From Desulforhopalus sp. IMCC35007 (GTDB lineage Bacteria; Desulfobacterota; Desulfobulbia; Desulfobulbales; Desulfocapsaceae): a DNA stretch of 64,000 nt. The stretch lies in contig NZ_SWCN01000007.1 in the NCBI RefSeq assembly GCF_005116575.1, forward strand, positions 170,557-234,556, given 5' to 3'. The notes under the pieces are model-generated. The model searched no databases, had not been told where the DNA came from, and saw only the letters and a program-made list of their open reading frames with translations. The position numbers and the translations under genes were made by a program. Within the stretch, counting starts at the first letter, position 1, and each line of letters opens with the position of its first letter. Positions 10,015 to 18,777 of this stretch are shown here, one piece after another.

Positions 10015-11679
10015 TTAATTGCCGGCCATCATCGCCTTAATGTCTTCCTCGACTGTGCCAATCGGCTTAATATTAAATTTCTCCACCAGTACCTTAGCTA
10101 CATTGGGTGAAAGAAACGCAGGCAGCGTTGGCCCAAGACGAATTCCCTTTACCCCAAGAAACAGAAGGGCCAGAAGTACGGCTACCGCCTTTTGTTCATA
10201 CCAGGCAATATCATAGGATATTGGCAGTTCATTGATATCCTCCAGGCCAAAAACTTCTTTGAGCTTAAGGGCAATGACAGCCAGCGAGTAGGAATCGTTG
10301 CATTGACCCGCATCAAGTACCCGGGGAATACCGCCAATATCTCCCAGGTTAAGCTTGTTGTAACGATATTTCGCGCAACCAGCGGTAAGAATCACCGTAT
10401 CTTTTGGCAGATTTTCAGCAACTTCCGTATAATAATTCCGATCTTTCTGACGTCCATCACACCCTGCCATAACGACAAAACGCTTTATAGCACCGGATTT
10501 TACAGCATCCACAACCTTGTCGGCCAAGGCAATGACCTGATTATGGCCAAAACCACCGACAAGGGTTCCGGTTTCAATTTCGGTCGGAGGCTGACAGGTT
10601 TTCGCTTTTTCAATGATAGCTGAAAAATCCTTGGTACCCCCCTCCGGACGGTCGGCAACGTGTACAGCTTTTTCATACCCTACAACACCTGTGGTATATA
10701 GTCGATCGAGGTAGGTGTTATTTTTACGTAAAGGCACCAGACAGTTGGTTGTCAACAGAATAGGACCGTTAAAAGATTCAAATTCGGTATTCTGATGCCA
10801 CCAGGAACCACCATAGTTGCCAACAAAATGATCATATTTTTTAAAGGCGGGATAGTAGTTAGCGGGCAGCATCTCACCATGGGTATACACGTCCACACCT
10901 GTGCCTTCTGTTTGTTTAAGCAGTTCCTCCATGTCCTTGAGGTCGTGACCGGAAATAAGGATTCCGGGTTTTGTGCCGACCCCGAGGTTTACTTCGGTTA
11001 TCTCCGGGTTTCCATAGGACGTTGTGTTGGCCTCATCGAGTAAAGCCATAGTGTTGACTGATGTTTCGCCAGCTTTCATGACGAGGGCAATCATTTCCTC
11101 AACAGGTAAATCCTTGGTCGTTGAAGCCAGTGCTTCCATGAAAAAATCATTGATCTGATCTTTATGAAAGCCCAGGATAGCAGCATGATCGGCATAGGCA
11201 GCGATGCCTTTCAGGCCAATAATCAATAACTCACGCAGGGAACGAACATCTTCATTTTCAGTAGATAACACACCAACTTCTTTTGATTTTTCTCCGTACT
11301 CGGCCTCAGAGGTTGCAGTCCAGGTGGCCGCCTCAGGAAGAGCGCCATCAAAATCCTTACCGTTCTTTGCCTTGTATGCCGCCAGAAAACGATCCCTTAT
11401 CTGATCCCGACGCTTAAGGCCATCTGTAATCATTGCGGTGAACCGGGCATCATCCCAATTTGCATTGGTTATAGTGGCAAACAGACTCTGGGCGATAAAT
11501 TCATCATTAACCCGGTCAGGACTGCCCAACTCTTTCAGCTTTTCACCGTAAACGGATATTCCTCTGAGCACAAAAATTAATAAGTCCTGAAGGTTCGCTG
11601 TCTCCTCGGGCTTACCACAAACTCCCTTTATTGTACAACCGGTGTTTTTGGCAGTTTCCTGACATTGAAAACAAAACAT
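10015..11679 (-). CDS. hcp: Hydroxylamine reductase / hybrid cluster protein (prismane)
   Basis: A 554-residue class I hybrid cluster protein. It carries an N-terminal cubane site C3-X2-C6-X8-C15-X5-C21, the spacing found in strict anaerobes, and the ligands of the Fe-S-O hybrid cluster further on (GHD in [34 protein letters not shown] and [13 protein letters not shown]). The enzyme is cytoplasmic; hydroxylamine reduction in vitro and NO reduction or S-nitrosylation in vivo have been proposed. It lies between the flavodiiron and ferredoxin genes on one strand. A Crp/Fnr-type regulator sits 3 kb upstream, recalling HcpR in sulfate reducers, but I found no clear HcpR-type site next to it. Confidence 0.97.
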   Translation of the reverse strand: MFCFQCQETAKNTGCTIKGVCGKPEETANLQDLLIFVLRGISVYGEKLKELGSPDRVNDEFIAQSLFATITNANWDDARFTAMITDGLKRRDQIRDRFLAAYKAKNGKDFDGALPEAATWTATSEAEYGEKSKEVGVLSTENEDVRSLRELLIIGLKGIAAYADHAAILGFHKDQINDFFMEALASTTKDLPVEEMIALVMKAGETSVNTMALLDEANTTSYGNPEITEVNLGVGTKPGILISGHDLKDMEELLKQTEGTGVDVYTHGEMLPANYYPAFKKYDHFVGNYGGSWWHQNTEFESFNGPILLTTNCLVPLRKNNTYLDRLYTTGVVGYEKAVHVADRPEGGTKDFSAIIEKAKTCQPPTEIETGTLVGGFGHNQVIALADKVVDAVKSGAIKRFVVMAGCDGRQKDRNYYTEVAENLPKDTVILTAGCAKYRYNKLNLGDIGGIPRVLDAGQCNDSYSLAVIALKLKEVFGLEDINELPISYDIAWYEQKAVAVLLALLFLGVKGIRLGPTLPAFLSPNVAKVLVEKFNIKPIGTVEEDIKAMMAGN

Positions 11680-11718
11680 GGTTTCCTCCCTCTTGCTATA
11701 TATGTTTCTTCATTTTAA

Positions 11719-11741
11719 GGACCTTGTTTCCGACAAAGTCC
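11719..11741. promoter_or_regulatory. Inverted repeat between the flavodiiron and hcp genes
   Basis: GGACCTTGT and ACAAAGTCC (8 of 9 complementary, five-base spacer) lie 40 bases upstream of the hcp start. There is no strong T-run, so it could be an operator, a processing hairpin or a weak terminator. It does not match the TTGAC-type Fnr/HcpR pattern. Confidence 0.35.
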
Positions 11742-11789
11742 TCACTATTGTACAACCTCAAATACTTTTCATCTACGCCTCAGTGGATA

Positions 11790-12968
11790 TCATACATACC
11801 CGTTTTCTTTGTGCTTTTCAGCAATTACCTCAGCCATGTTCGTAAGGGCAAGATAGGTGTCTTGACGAGGGACACCTTTGCAGAGAACAGGATCAATAAC
11901 TTCAACCTTGAGGTTGGGGATCATCCCGGCAAGGGTCTCAACAGTTTTACCCCCCCAGCCATAGGACCCGATAATGGAGAGAAATTTGGCATTAGGACGC
12001 AGGGCGTTGGCTAAAAAAGTGGCATAGGCTGCATATGGATGTGGCCCTGCTAAAACCGTCGGTGTCGCCACAACAATAGTTGCCGCATCAACAAGAGACA
12101 TGGCTAACTTACCGATGTCGGTGACGGCCAGATTAAAGGGTTCAACCCGCACACCTCTCTCTACAAGTGCAGTAACCAGATGATCAACCATCAACTGTGT
12201 ACTGTGATGCATGGTTACGTGGGGTAAGACCACCGTGTTTTTGGGTGCTCCCAGTGCCCATTCCTGATATGCATCGATAATAAATTTTGGCCGCTGAAAT
12301 ATCTGTCCGTGCCCGGGTGCAATCATTTCAATCTCGTAGGCTGCAAGTTTTTCCAGATTCTTTTGAATCACTTTTCTAAACGGCATCATGATTTCGGCGA
12401 AATAGCGTTTGGCTGCCTCGTAAACTCGTCCTTCGTCTGTGACGAAAAGGTCGCTTGAAGCAATATGTGAACCGAAAAAATCACAACTAAAAAGGATCTT
12501 GTCTTCCTCCAGATAGCTCACCATGGTCTCTGGCCAATGTACCCAGGGAGTGTGGATAAACGTTAAGGTTTTATCGCCCAGAGAAAGTTTTTCTCCATCT
12601 GCAACAGTAACGAAGTAATCCTCCGGGATCATTAACAGATCGGTGAGCATCCCCTTGGCTTTAGGGGTACAGACGAGTTTAGCCTCCGGGAACTTTTCAA
12701 GGACCTGCAGAATAATACCGGAATGGTCCTGTTCGGCGTGCTGCGAGATAATATAGTCAATCTTACTAACACTCTCAAGCTGTTCCATGAACTCCTTGAC
12801 CATATGAGGTTCATCAGAATCCAGCAAGGCAGTTTTTTCACTTCCTTCAATGAGATATGCGTTGTAACTGGTCCCGTCAGGAAGAGGCACCAGAGAATCA
12901 AAGAGACGACTGTCCCAATCAACAGATCCCATCCAGTAAATATTGTCTTTTATTTTTCGTCGAAGCAT
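11790..12968 (-). CDS. Flavodiiron protein (rubredoxin:oxygen/NO oxidoreductase type)
   Basis: A soluble diiron-FMN enzyme that reduces O2 to water or NO to N2O. I start it at ATG 12968, which has GGGAGGTG four bases upstream; the open frame extends 21 codons further without a ribosome site. The N-terminal metallo-beta-lactamase domain carries the diiron ligands H77-E79-D81-H82 (SQHAEQDHSG), then HTPWVHWPE, FSCDFFG and GHG. The C-terminal flavodoxin domain begins near VTMHHSTQLM and includes IIGSYGWGGKT. There is no rubredoxin or flavin-reductase extension (392 residues), so an external donor is needed. Between the DUF1858 gene and hcp, it is most likely part of NO defence. Confidence 0.93.
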   Translation of the reverse strand: MLRRKIKDNIYWMGSVDWDSRLFDSLVPLPDGTSYNAYLIEGSEKTALLDSDEPHMVKEFMEQLESVSKIDYIISQHAEQDHSGIILQVLEKFPEAKLVCTPKAKGMLTDLLMIPEDYFVTVADGEKLSLGDKTLTFIHTPWVHWPETMVSYLEEDKILFSCDFFGSHIASSDLFVTDEGRVYEAAKRYFAEIMMPFRKVIQKNLEKLAAYEIEMIAPGHGQIFQRPKFIIDAYQEWALGAPKNTVVLPHVTMHHSTQLMVDHLVTALVERGVRVEPFNLAVTDIGKLAMSLVDAATIVVATPTVLAGPHPYAAYATFLANALRPNAKFLSIIGSYGWGGKTVETLAGMIPNLKVEVIDPVLCKGVPRQDTYLALTNMAEVIAEKHKENGYV

Positions 12969-13040
12969 TTTACACCTCCCAAGATGTATTGAAATGAAAT
13001 AGCGTTGTTTTGTGTGTAGCACATCGATCAATTACAGCAA

Positions 13041-13265
13041 TTATTGTGACGAAGCATCATCGCTGACACTTTTATGAAAGCGATTGAGCAGCTGATGAAG
13101 GTCAAGTTTATACTCCTCGGCAACTTCTGCCAGGGTATGAAATGCCTCAGCAGGACACCCCACACACAGCAGCCCCATATCCAAAAATATCTGTAGTAGG
13201 CTGGGGTGTGTTTCCAGAAGTTCCTTAACCGTCATAAGGCTTGATATATCTGTTTTTGCTACCAT
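13041..13265 (-). CDS. DUF1858 hybrid-cluster-protein-associated redox disulfide protein
   Basis: A 74-residue protein with the CVGC redox pair in LDMGLLCVGCPAEAFHTLAEV, matching the small domain annotated as hybrid cluster protein-associated redox disulfide (DUF1858 family). The family commonly accompanies hcp, as here: it precedes the flavodiiron gene by 72 bases and hcp by 1.4 kb on the same strand. Its exact reaction is unknown; the vicinal cysteines suggest thiol-disulfide exchange or protection of the iron-sulfur enzyme. The ribosome binding site is weak (GGAA). Confidence 0.85.
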   Translation of the reverse strand: MVAKTDISSLMTVKELLETHPSLLQIFLDMGLLCVGCPAEAFHTLAEVAEEYKLDLHQLLNRFHKSVSDDASSQ

Positions 13266-13303
13266 CGATCATTCCATTGTTACCATTTGGATCTTACAAA
13301 TAT

Positions 13304-14032
13304 TTACCCGATACATTCAAGGAGCATCACACTGACAATGCCAAACATAAAAAACAATGTTGTTTTCTGACCACTGTTGTTGGTCACTGCAGGCATCAGC
13401 TCACTTGCGGAAATATAAATCATTAACCCTGCCGTGGCACCAATCAATAAAGACATGGTTTGGGCTGAAATTTGACCGAATATATAGCGAGCAACAAAAA
13501 AGCCTGCCACGATAGGCAATGCGCTCATTGAAGACATGACAAACGATTTCAGACGGTTCCCGTACGCATAATAGTGAGGGGCTGATGTGCATATACCTTC
13601 GGGAATATTGTGAATCGCTATTGCTAATGCCACCACAAGGGAATCCCCCACATTTGTTGAGCCACCTATACCAATGGCCATGCCTTCCGGAAAATTGTGC
13701 AGAAATATCGCCAAAATCAGAAAATTCGCGGTATGACCCATCTGGCACTCATTTTCCCCACATGCCGAACATTCATGTACGTGAGGGAAAATGCGGTCAA
13801 GCAGCCATATGGCGGCAGCTCCGAGAACCAAGCCGGACACGCACGTCATGGTAGAACCCAGGCGACGACTTTCAGGAATCAAATCGAGAAAAGAGACAGC
13901 CAACATTATCCCAGCAGCAAAATAGAGCATATTTTGAATATAAACCGTGGATGGCTTTTTCAAGACGCCGATACCTGACCCTATGACCGGTCCTATGGCA
14001 GATAATCCAACGATCATAAATTCCTGCGTCAT
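13304..14032 (-). CDS. ZIP family divalent metal transporter (ZupT-like)
   Basis: An inner-membrane metal uptake protein. I choose ATG 14032, preceded by AGGAG; the frame runs 25 codons further upstream without support. The two metal-site helices are clear: HNFPEGMAIGIGG and HNIPEGICTSAP. The variable loop before the first is unusual in being cysteine-rich (VHECSACGENECQMGHT) rather than only histidine-rich, which could give extra binding of a soft metal such as zinc or iron. It stops 38 bases before the DUF1858 gene, so it may be read into the NO-defence genes. Confidence 0.9.
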   Translation of the reverse strand: MTQEFMIVGLSAIGPVIGSGIGVLKKPSTVYIQNMLYFAAGIMLAVSFLDLIPESRRLGSTMTCVSGLVLGAAAIWLLDRIFPHVHECSACGENECQMGHTANFLILAIFLHNFPEGMAIGIGGSTNVGDSLVVALAIAIHNIPEGICTSAPHYYAYGNRLKSFVMSSMSALPIVAGFFVARYIFGQISAQTMSLLIGATAGLMIYISASELMPAVTNNSGQKTTLFFMFGIVSVMLLECIG

Positions 14033-14330
14033 CCTCTTCTCCTGTTTGTTTTGCTGGTGACTTGTTAAAAACAGCGTCAACATCCCAACGAAATCTATAA
14101 AAATCATGTGGCCTGCAGGGTGAACGTTTTGATGAGAAGCGAAAAACTGTAAAATAAATATCTGAGTTTCAAATCAAAAAGTTCATCAGAAAATCAAGCC
14201 AGGTTCCACAATGTTAAGGAGTAAGATAGCCTGAATCGTTGTGTCTTTCTTTGTGCTGGAACAAACAGGGTCGTATTTTAATACAATAGTTATCAAAGAA
14301 AGGGGTGAAGAGGGGCAGATTGGCAATTTT

Positions 14331-15026
14331 TCAACCTGACCGCAACTCATCGCCCTCACTGAAAACAACCAATGCGTGGGGATCTTTTATAATAATTTTT
14401 TCACGACCGGATTTAATCCATCCTTTTTTTTCCCAGCTACTGAGAATCCGGCTTACGGTATGAAGGGTGGTTCCGGAATAGTCCGCAATATTCTGCCGGC
14501 TAAGAGGGATATCAATGTGAATCCCTTCAGCAGTCCGTATCCCGGCCCGTCGCATAAGTCGAAGCAGAGTTCGGGCTATACGCTGATCTACCTGTTCACT
14601 GCAAACCTCAAGGTAACGGTGTTGGACGTCATCAATACGATCAAAGACAACGCCGAGCAGGTTAATTGCAATAGCCGGATATTGCTGGATCAATGCCAGT
14701 ATGGTCGTTTTATCCCAGGCAGTAACTTCAGTTTCGTCAATGCATTCAGCGGTTGCAGGATATGGTTGATTTCTAAGAACAGCTATAGCTGCTGCCAGTT
14801 CCCCACAACCTATATACCTGAGAATTACTTCTTTTCCTTGTTCACTGAACAGCGTCAATTTCAAGCGGCCCCGATGTACCAAGTAACATCTTTTTGCCAG
14901 GTCACCTTGATGAAACAGTATGCTTTTAGATTCAAAGATCGTTTGTTGACCTTTCTCAAGAAGGTCAGCGAGCTGTACACTCGATAAACCTTCAAAAATC
15001 TTGGATTTGTCCAGGCTGATCAGCAT
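14331..15026 (-). CDS. Crp/Fnr family transcriptional regulator (possibly HcpR-like)
   Basis: A 231-residue regulator from ATG 15026; a TTG 16 codons upstream is the only other start. It has an N-terminal cyclic-nucleotide-binding-like beta barrel (IFEGLSSVQLADLL … ILRYIGCGELAA), a long dimer helix and a C-terminal winged helix with recognition helix in QNIADYSGTTLHTVSRILSSW. There is no N-terminal cysteine cluster, so it is not a classical Fnr. Placement upstream of the ZIP, DUF1858, flavodiiron and hcp genes on the same strand suggests a regulator of nitrosative stress genes such as HcpR; ligand and targets are inference. Confidence 0.85.
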   Translation of the reverse strand: MLISLDKSKIFEGLSSVQLADLLEKGQQTIFESKSILFHQGDLAKRCYLVHRGRLKLTLFSEQGKEVILRYIGCGELAAAIAVLRNQPYPATAECIDETEVTAWDKTTILALIQQYPAIAINLLGVVFDRIDDVQHRYLEVCSEQVDQRIARTLLRLMRRAGIRTAEGIHIDIPLSRQNIADYSGTTLHTVSRILSSWEKKGWIKSGREKIIIKDPHALVVFSEGDELRSG

Positions 15027-15147
15027 AGGAATTTTTTTCCCTTTTGAGTGGCTGCGATTAAAAAAACTATACAAGGGGCTGGCCGTCTATCAAACGAAAA
15101 GTTTCTCTTATCCACCCTTATGAAGTGTTTCTGCACGCTATAAATAC

Positions 15148-15161
15148 TTCTCTGCAGAGAA
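15148..15161. promoter_or_regulatory. 14-base perfect palindrome upstream of the Crp/Fnr gene
   Basis: TTCTCTGCAGAGAA lies about 120 bases before the Crp/Fnr start. It may be an operator; it does not resemble the usual Crp/Fnr half-sites. Confidence 0.3.
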
Positions 15162-15518
15162 AACACAGCTTCGGTTATAATTTCAGACATCACCCTTTTT
15201 AAGCTTCACAACATATGTGAGGGCAGAGTATCCAAGCCGTCGATACCTCCCCGCATAGTACCAACGATCAGTGATAACACTCAACATCCATTGATTGTAC
15301 CCAGATCTCAACCTGAACAGAGAGCAGTGTGTATTACATATACCTTTTTCCTGAAATATCAACAGGTAGCTTGGTATTCACCTTGGACCAGTCCCCTCTC
15401 CTCACGGTTATCCTGTTGGCTCGCCATGTTCGCTCTCTTCACCCATCGGGGTTTTGATATACAATAGGTATGTCAGCAAAATATTCCTGATGATTTTCAT
15501 ACAGGCCATTGGGAATGA

Positions 15519-15720
15519 CGGTTAGACCACAGGAAGAGGCTCTATCGTGGTAAGGAAAAAGGTCCAAATCACGTTGTTGCTACCCTGGCAGCAGCGGTTG
15601 TCGAGAAAGGCGGCTGGCCCGAAACACTCTACGCCGAGTGGCCGATTCAATATGTAGACAAGATGATCTCCAACAGATCTAAACCGGGGAGCCTGTACCA
15701 GATGAACAGACGTGAAGACT
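15519..15720 (+). pseudogene. Unidentified gene fragment within the 15027-15757 gap
   Basis: The 700-base stretch between the Crp/Fnr and TctA genes contains no intact gene. On the plus strand one frame reads like real protein after a TGA at 15516: RLDHRKRLYRGKEKGPNHVV, ATLAAAVVEKGGWPETLYAE, then WPIQYVDKMISNRSKPGSLY. It lacks a start codon and runs into the 3' end of tctA on the other strand. I do not recognise the family; a mobile-element relic is possible. Confidence 0.3.
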
Positions 15721-15757
15721 CCCCTCCGCCATCAAGGCCAACTATCTGCCCGGCGTA

Positions 15758-17278
15758 TCAAGATGATTGCGAATCTTCAGAGGTACCTTTACATTTAACG
15801 CCTAAACCGAACCAGAAAATTGATATTATAGCCATGGCAAATAGCGTTAATGCAACCGGATGAGAAAAAAGAATCGAAAGGTCTCCGTCAATGATATTGA
15901 GGGATTGAGAAAGGGAGAGTTCAAACCTTTCACCGAGAAAAAAAGCGATTACAAAGACTATCACAGAATACCCGTAAGAACTCATCAAGTACCCTAAAAA
16001 AGCAAAGACAAACATCACAGCAACCCCGAACATCCCGCCGGTTGCAAGATATACCCCTGTCATACAGAGTAACAGGGCCGCTGGGAAAATTATAGACTCG
16101 GGGGCCTGTATAACCTTTGTCCAAAGCCGAAGTCCCAGTAAACCCGAAAAAAGATTGAGAATATTTGCCATAAGCAGAGTGCCGAACAACCCATAAATGA
16201 GTTGTCCCTGTTCCTGAAAAAGAAGAGGACCCGGTTGAATACCGTGGATCATCAATGCGCTGATAATAAGTGCTGCAGCGAGATTTCCCGGAATCCCCAG
16301 AGTAAGCAGAGGGATAAGGTTCGCTCCGGCAACAGCGGAGTTCGCAGACTCCGTGGCAGCGACACCATGGATGTTCCCTTTACCAAAACTCTCCGGGTCA
16401 CTTGACGCCTGTTTGGCCGTTGCATAACTGAGAAAAGAGGCGGCCGAGGAATCAAGGCCAGGAATAGCACCAAGTATTGTTCCTATAACCGAGCCTCGTA
16501 AGATCGTATATCTACACTTCCAAAACTCAACAAAACTGACCCGCCGATCTGCCTTGTTTTGAGCTTTGGAAATAACAATGGCTGATTCGATTTTCCCTCG
16601 AATACCTGCCATTCTGCGTAACACCTCAGCCACGGCCAGCATACCCAGAGCCATTGAAACCAGAGGGACACCATCATATAACTCAAAATAACCAAAGATA
16701 AATCTCGGGCTACTATTTTCAGGATCAAGGCCAACAGTCGCGCAGAGCAGTCCAAGTCCGGCAGATGCTATTCCTTTTGCCACGGAATCCCCCACCAGTC
16801 CTGCGATAATGGAAAAGGCAAAGACCATGAGGGCAAAAATTTCAATGGGTCCCATTTTCAGAGCAACCACAGCGATGAAAGGAGCCACGGTTATCAGAAT
16901 AATATCACTAAAAGCGTCACCTGTTACCGAGGAGTAGAGAGCCATCTTGGTTGCTTTTTCAGGTTTTCCATTTTTCGTCATTGGATACCCGTCTAAAGTC
17001 GTGGCTGCGGCATCCGGAGTACCTGGCGTATTAATGAGGATTGCGGGAATAGCCCCACCCACAAGCCCACCTTTGCTTACCCCCATGAGAAAGCCAATGG
17101 CGGGTAATGGATTGAGGGTAAATGTAAATGGAATAGCAATGGCCATTGCCATAACAGGCCCGATACCTGGAATGGCTCCAACCAACTGGCCAACAATGAT
17201 ACCCAGCCAGACAAAAAACAGGTTATACAGGCTGAGTGCGTCGGCCAAACCTGCCAGAATAGTATGTATATCAATCAT
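15758..17278 (-). CDS. tctA: Tripartite tricarboxylate transporter large permease TctA
   Basis: A 506-residue inner-membrane protein with the family landmarks: GQLVGAIPGIGPVMAMAIAI near residue 30, GGAIPAILINTPGTPDAAAT near 75, and the second half repeat GAIPGLDSSAASFLSYATAK near 270. These repeats form the translocation core in TctA proteins. It is the last gene of a run GntR-arylsulfotransferase-TctC-TctB-TctA, all minus strand with gaps of 20-60 bases. The substrate is set by TctC and cannot be read from the sequence. Confidence 0.95.
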   Translation of the reverse strand: MIDIHTILAGLADALSLYNLFFVWLGIIVGQLVGAIPGIGPVMAMAIAIPFTFTLNPLPAIGFLMGVSKGGLVGGAIPAILINTPGTPDAAATTLDGYPMTKNGKPEKATKMALYSSVTGDAFSDIILITVAPFIAVVALKMGPIEIFALMVFAFSIIAGLVGDSVAKGIASAGLGLLCATVGLDPENSSPRFIFGYFELYDGVPLVSMALGMLAVAEVLRRMAGIRGKIESAIVISKAQNKADRRVSFVEFWKCRYTILRGSVIGTILGAIPGLDSSAASFLSYATAKQASSDPESFGKGNIHGVAATESANSAVAGANLIPLLTLGIPGNLAAALIISALMIHGIQPGPLLFQEQGQLIYGLFGTLLMANILNLFSGLLGLRLWTKVIQAPESIIFPAALLLCMTGVYLATGGMFGVAVMFVFAFLGYLMSSYGYSVIVFVIAFFLGERFELSLSQSLNIIDGDLSILFSHPVALTLFAMAIISIFWFGLGVKCKGTSEDSQSS

Positions 17279-17309
17279 CTGAGATGCCCTTGGGTACTTA
17301 CATTTCGAT

Positions 17310-17735
17310 TCATGACAAAAATCCAGGCAGAGGTCTTTGCAGGAGATAATCTACACAAAACCAGATAAACCCCGGTAGCAGAATAACACCAATACAGAGC
17401 CACCCCCATCGTCTCTCACCAACCATCCACATGAGCACAAGCATCAGTAAAGGGGCGGCGATCAAATAACTAAAGGTCATCAGCCATACTCCAAGAGCCC
17501 CAATGCAAAAAATCAGCAGAGCTCTTAAAGCCAAAGCGGGATCAAAGTCCACCCCACCCTTTGGAAAGATCGAATGCAGCGCCCCAGAGAGTATTATGAT
17601 AACAGCCGCAAGAGATGGGAGCGTTGCCGGTTTCAGCCACCCGTAATCAATAACTTCTATCTGACCTGGAATAACAAATAACAGTACAGCAATTCCAAAA
17701 AGTGACACCAATATGCCTGAAATGCGATTTTGCAT
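17310..17735 (-). CDS. tctB: Tripartite tricarboxylate transporter small permease TctB
   Basis: A small membrane subunit with four hydrophobic helices. The start is placed at ATG 17735 (MQNRISGILVSLFGIAVLLF), 20 bases after the tctC stop, giving 141 residues; an upstream ATG at 17801 would overlap tctC heavily. The pattern of an N-terminal helix, a short loop with IEVIDYGWLKPATLP, and three further helices fits TctB/DUF1468. It works with TctA as the membrane part of the secondary transporter. Confidence 0.9.
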   Translation of the reverse strand: MQNRISGILVSLFGIAVLLFVIPGQIEVIDYGWLKPATLPSLAAVIIILSGALHSIFPKGGVDFDPALALRALLIFCIGALGVWLMTFSYLIAAPLLMLVLMWMVGERRWGWLCIGVILLPGFIWFCVDYLLQRPLPGFLS

Positions 17736-17754
17736 GAGTCCAACACCTATTGCA

Positions 17755-18717
17755 TTATTGCTGCTGAGTTGTTGCCGCTTCGACAAGCGCTTTGATATCA
17801 ACAGCTCCCTGGCTCATCATTGTATGTGTGCCTTGGGGCCCCAGATTATGAGCAGTGGCCTGCATAGAATTCAAAAGACCCTGTTTGACACTATCTGAAT
17901 TAATGGCTTCATCAAATGCTTTAGCCAGAGCGGCTTTTACATTTTCAGGTAACCCCTTTGGAGCTGCAATGTAGAAGTAAGGCTCCAGATACAACTCAAA
18001 ACCGTTTTCTATGAGTGTTTTCGCATCCGGTGCACAGGCTTGTCTGTCCTTACTCATTGAAGCGATCATTTTTAAATCACCGCTTTCAATATATTTTACA
18101 TGTTCCCCTGCGGTACAACCAACATCCACGTGGCCACCCAGAATGCTCTGAACCTGCTCTGCCCCACTTTTGTGTTTCACAAACTTGAACTTCACCTCTG
18201 CATCCCTGGCAACAGGCTCCAACACCATCTGCTGTGGCTTGGCATCAAACGCAACTGCGATTCCACCTTTCTGGTTTTTGGCGTAGGCTATAAGCTCTTC
18301 AAGGGTATTGTACGGTGCATCGGCTTTTGCAACCATTGCAATTTCACCTCGCATGATTGTAGCGAGGTAATCAAACGTATCGATATTGAAAGGAATCTGA
18401 TCCCCTCTCGAAGCAAGATTGAGAAAAATAGGCATACTCACACCAAGACCCAGGGTCAGGCCATCCGGTTTTTGCCTCATAAGCGAAGAGAACATGGCAA
18501 TGCCACCACCTCCGGGTTTATTTTCAACCACGATATTCCAACCGGTATTCTCTTCAATCTTGGCTGCAACCAATCGTCCCATAATATCCGTCGAACCCCC
18601 AGCACCAAAGCCGATTTGAAGGGTAATAGAATCCTTTGGAGACCAATCCTGCCCGTGACCAAGAGATGGTACAATCATCATGCACGCAAGCACTACAATA
18701 GAGAGTAACTGTTTCAT
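17755..18717 (-). CDS. tctC: Tripartite tricarboxylate transporter substrate-binding protein TctC (Bug family)
   Basis: A periplasmic receptor for a carboxylate-type solute. Start ATG 18717 has AGGAGGAAGTTG just upstream and gives a clear signal peptide (MKQLLSIVVLACMMIVPSLG, cleavage near HGQ). Bug-family features are present: IGFGAGGSTDIMGRLVA near residue 35, and VVENKPGGGG with the loop that contacts the ligand carboxylate. The 320-residue length is typical. It sits between the arylsulfotransferase-family gene and tctB, so the ligand may be the substrate or product of that enzyme; this is inference. Confidence 0.93.
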   Translation of the reverse strand: MKQLLSIVVLACMMIVPSLGHGQDWSPKDSITLQIGFGAGGSTDIMGRLVAAKIEENTGWNIVVENKPGGGGIAMFSSLMRQKPDGLTLGLGVSMPIFLNLASRGDQIPFNIDTFDYLATIMRGEIAMVAKADAPYNTLEELIAYAKNQKGGIAVAFDAKPQQMVLEPVARDAEVKFKFVKHKSGAEQVQSILGGHVDVGCTAGEHVKYIESGDLKMIASMSKDRQACAPDAKTLIENGFELYLEPYFYIAAPKGLPENVKAALAKAFDEAINSDSVKQGLLNSMQATAHNLGPQGTHTMMSQGAVDIKALVEAATTQQQ

Positions 18718-18777
18718 CAACTTCCTCCTGAATTTACTGTTTCGTTTCAGCTGCGGCAAAACCGCACCAGAGAGTAG

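Noticed and set aside
10192..10623. 143-residue plus-strand frame across hcp
   Set aside because: It lies entirely antisense to a well-supported hcp gene and has no recognisable motif.
11719..11741. HcpR/Fnr operator in front of hcp
   Set aside because: The inverted repeat there does not match TTGAC-N4-GTCAA or TTGTGA-N6-TCACAA, so no regulator was assigned.
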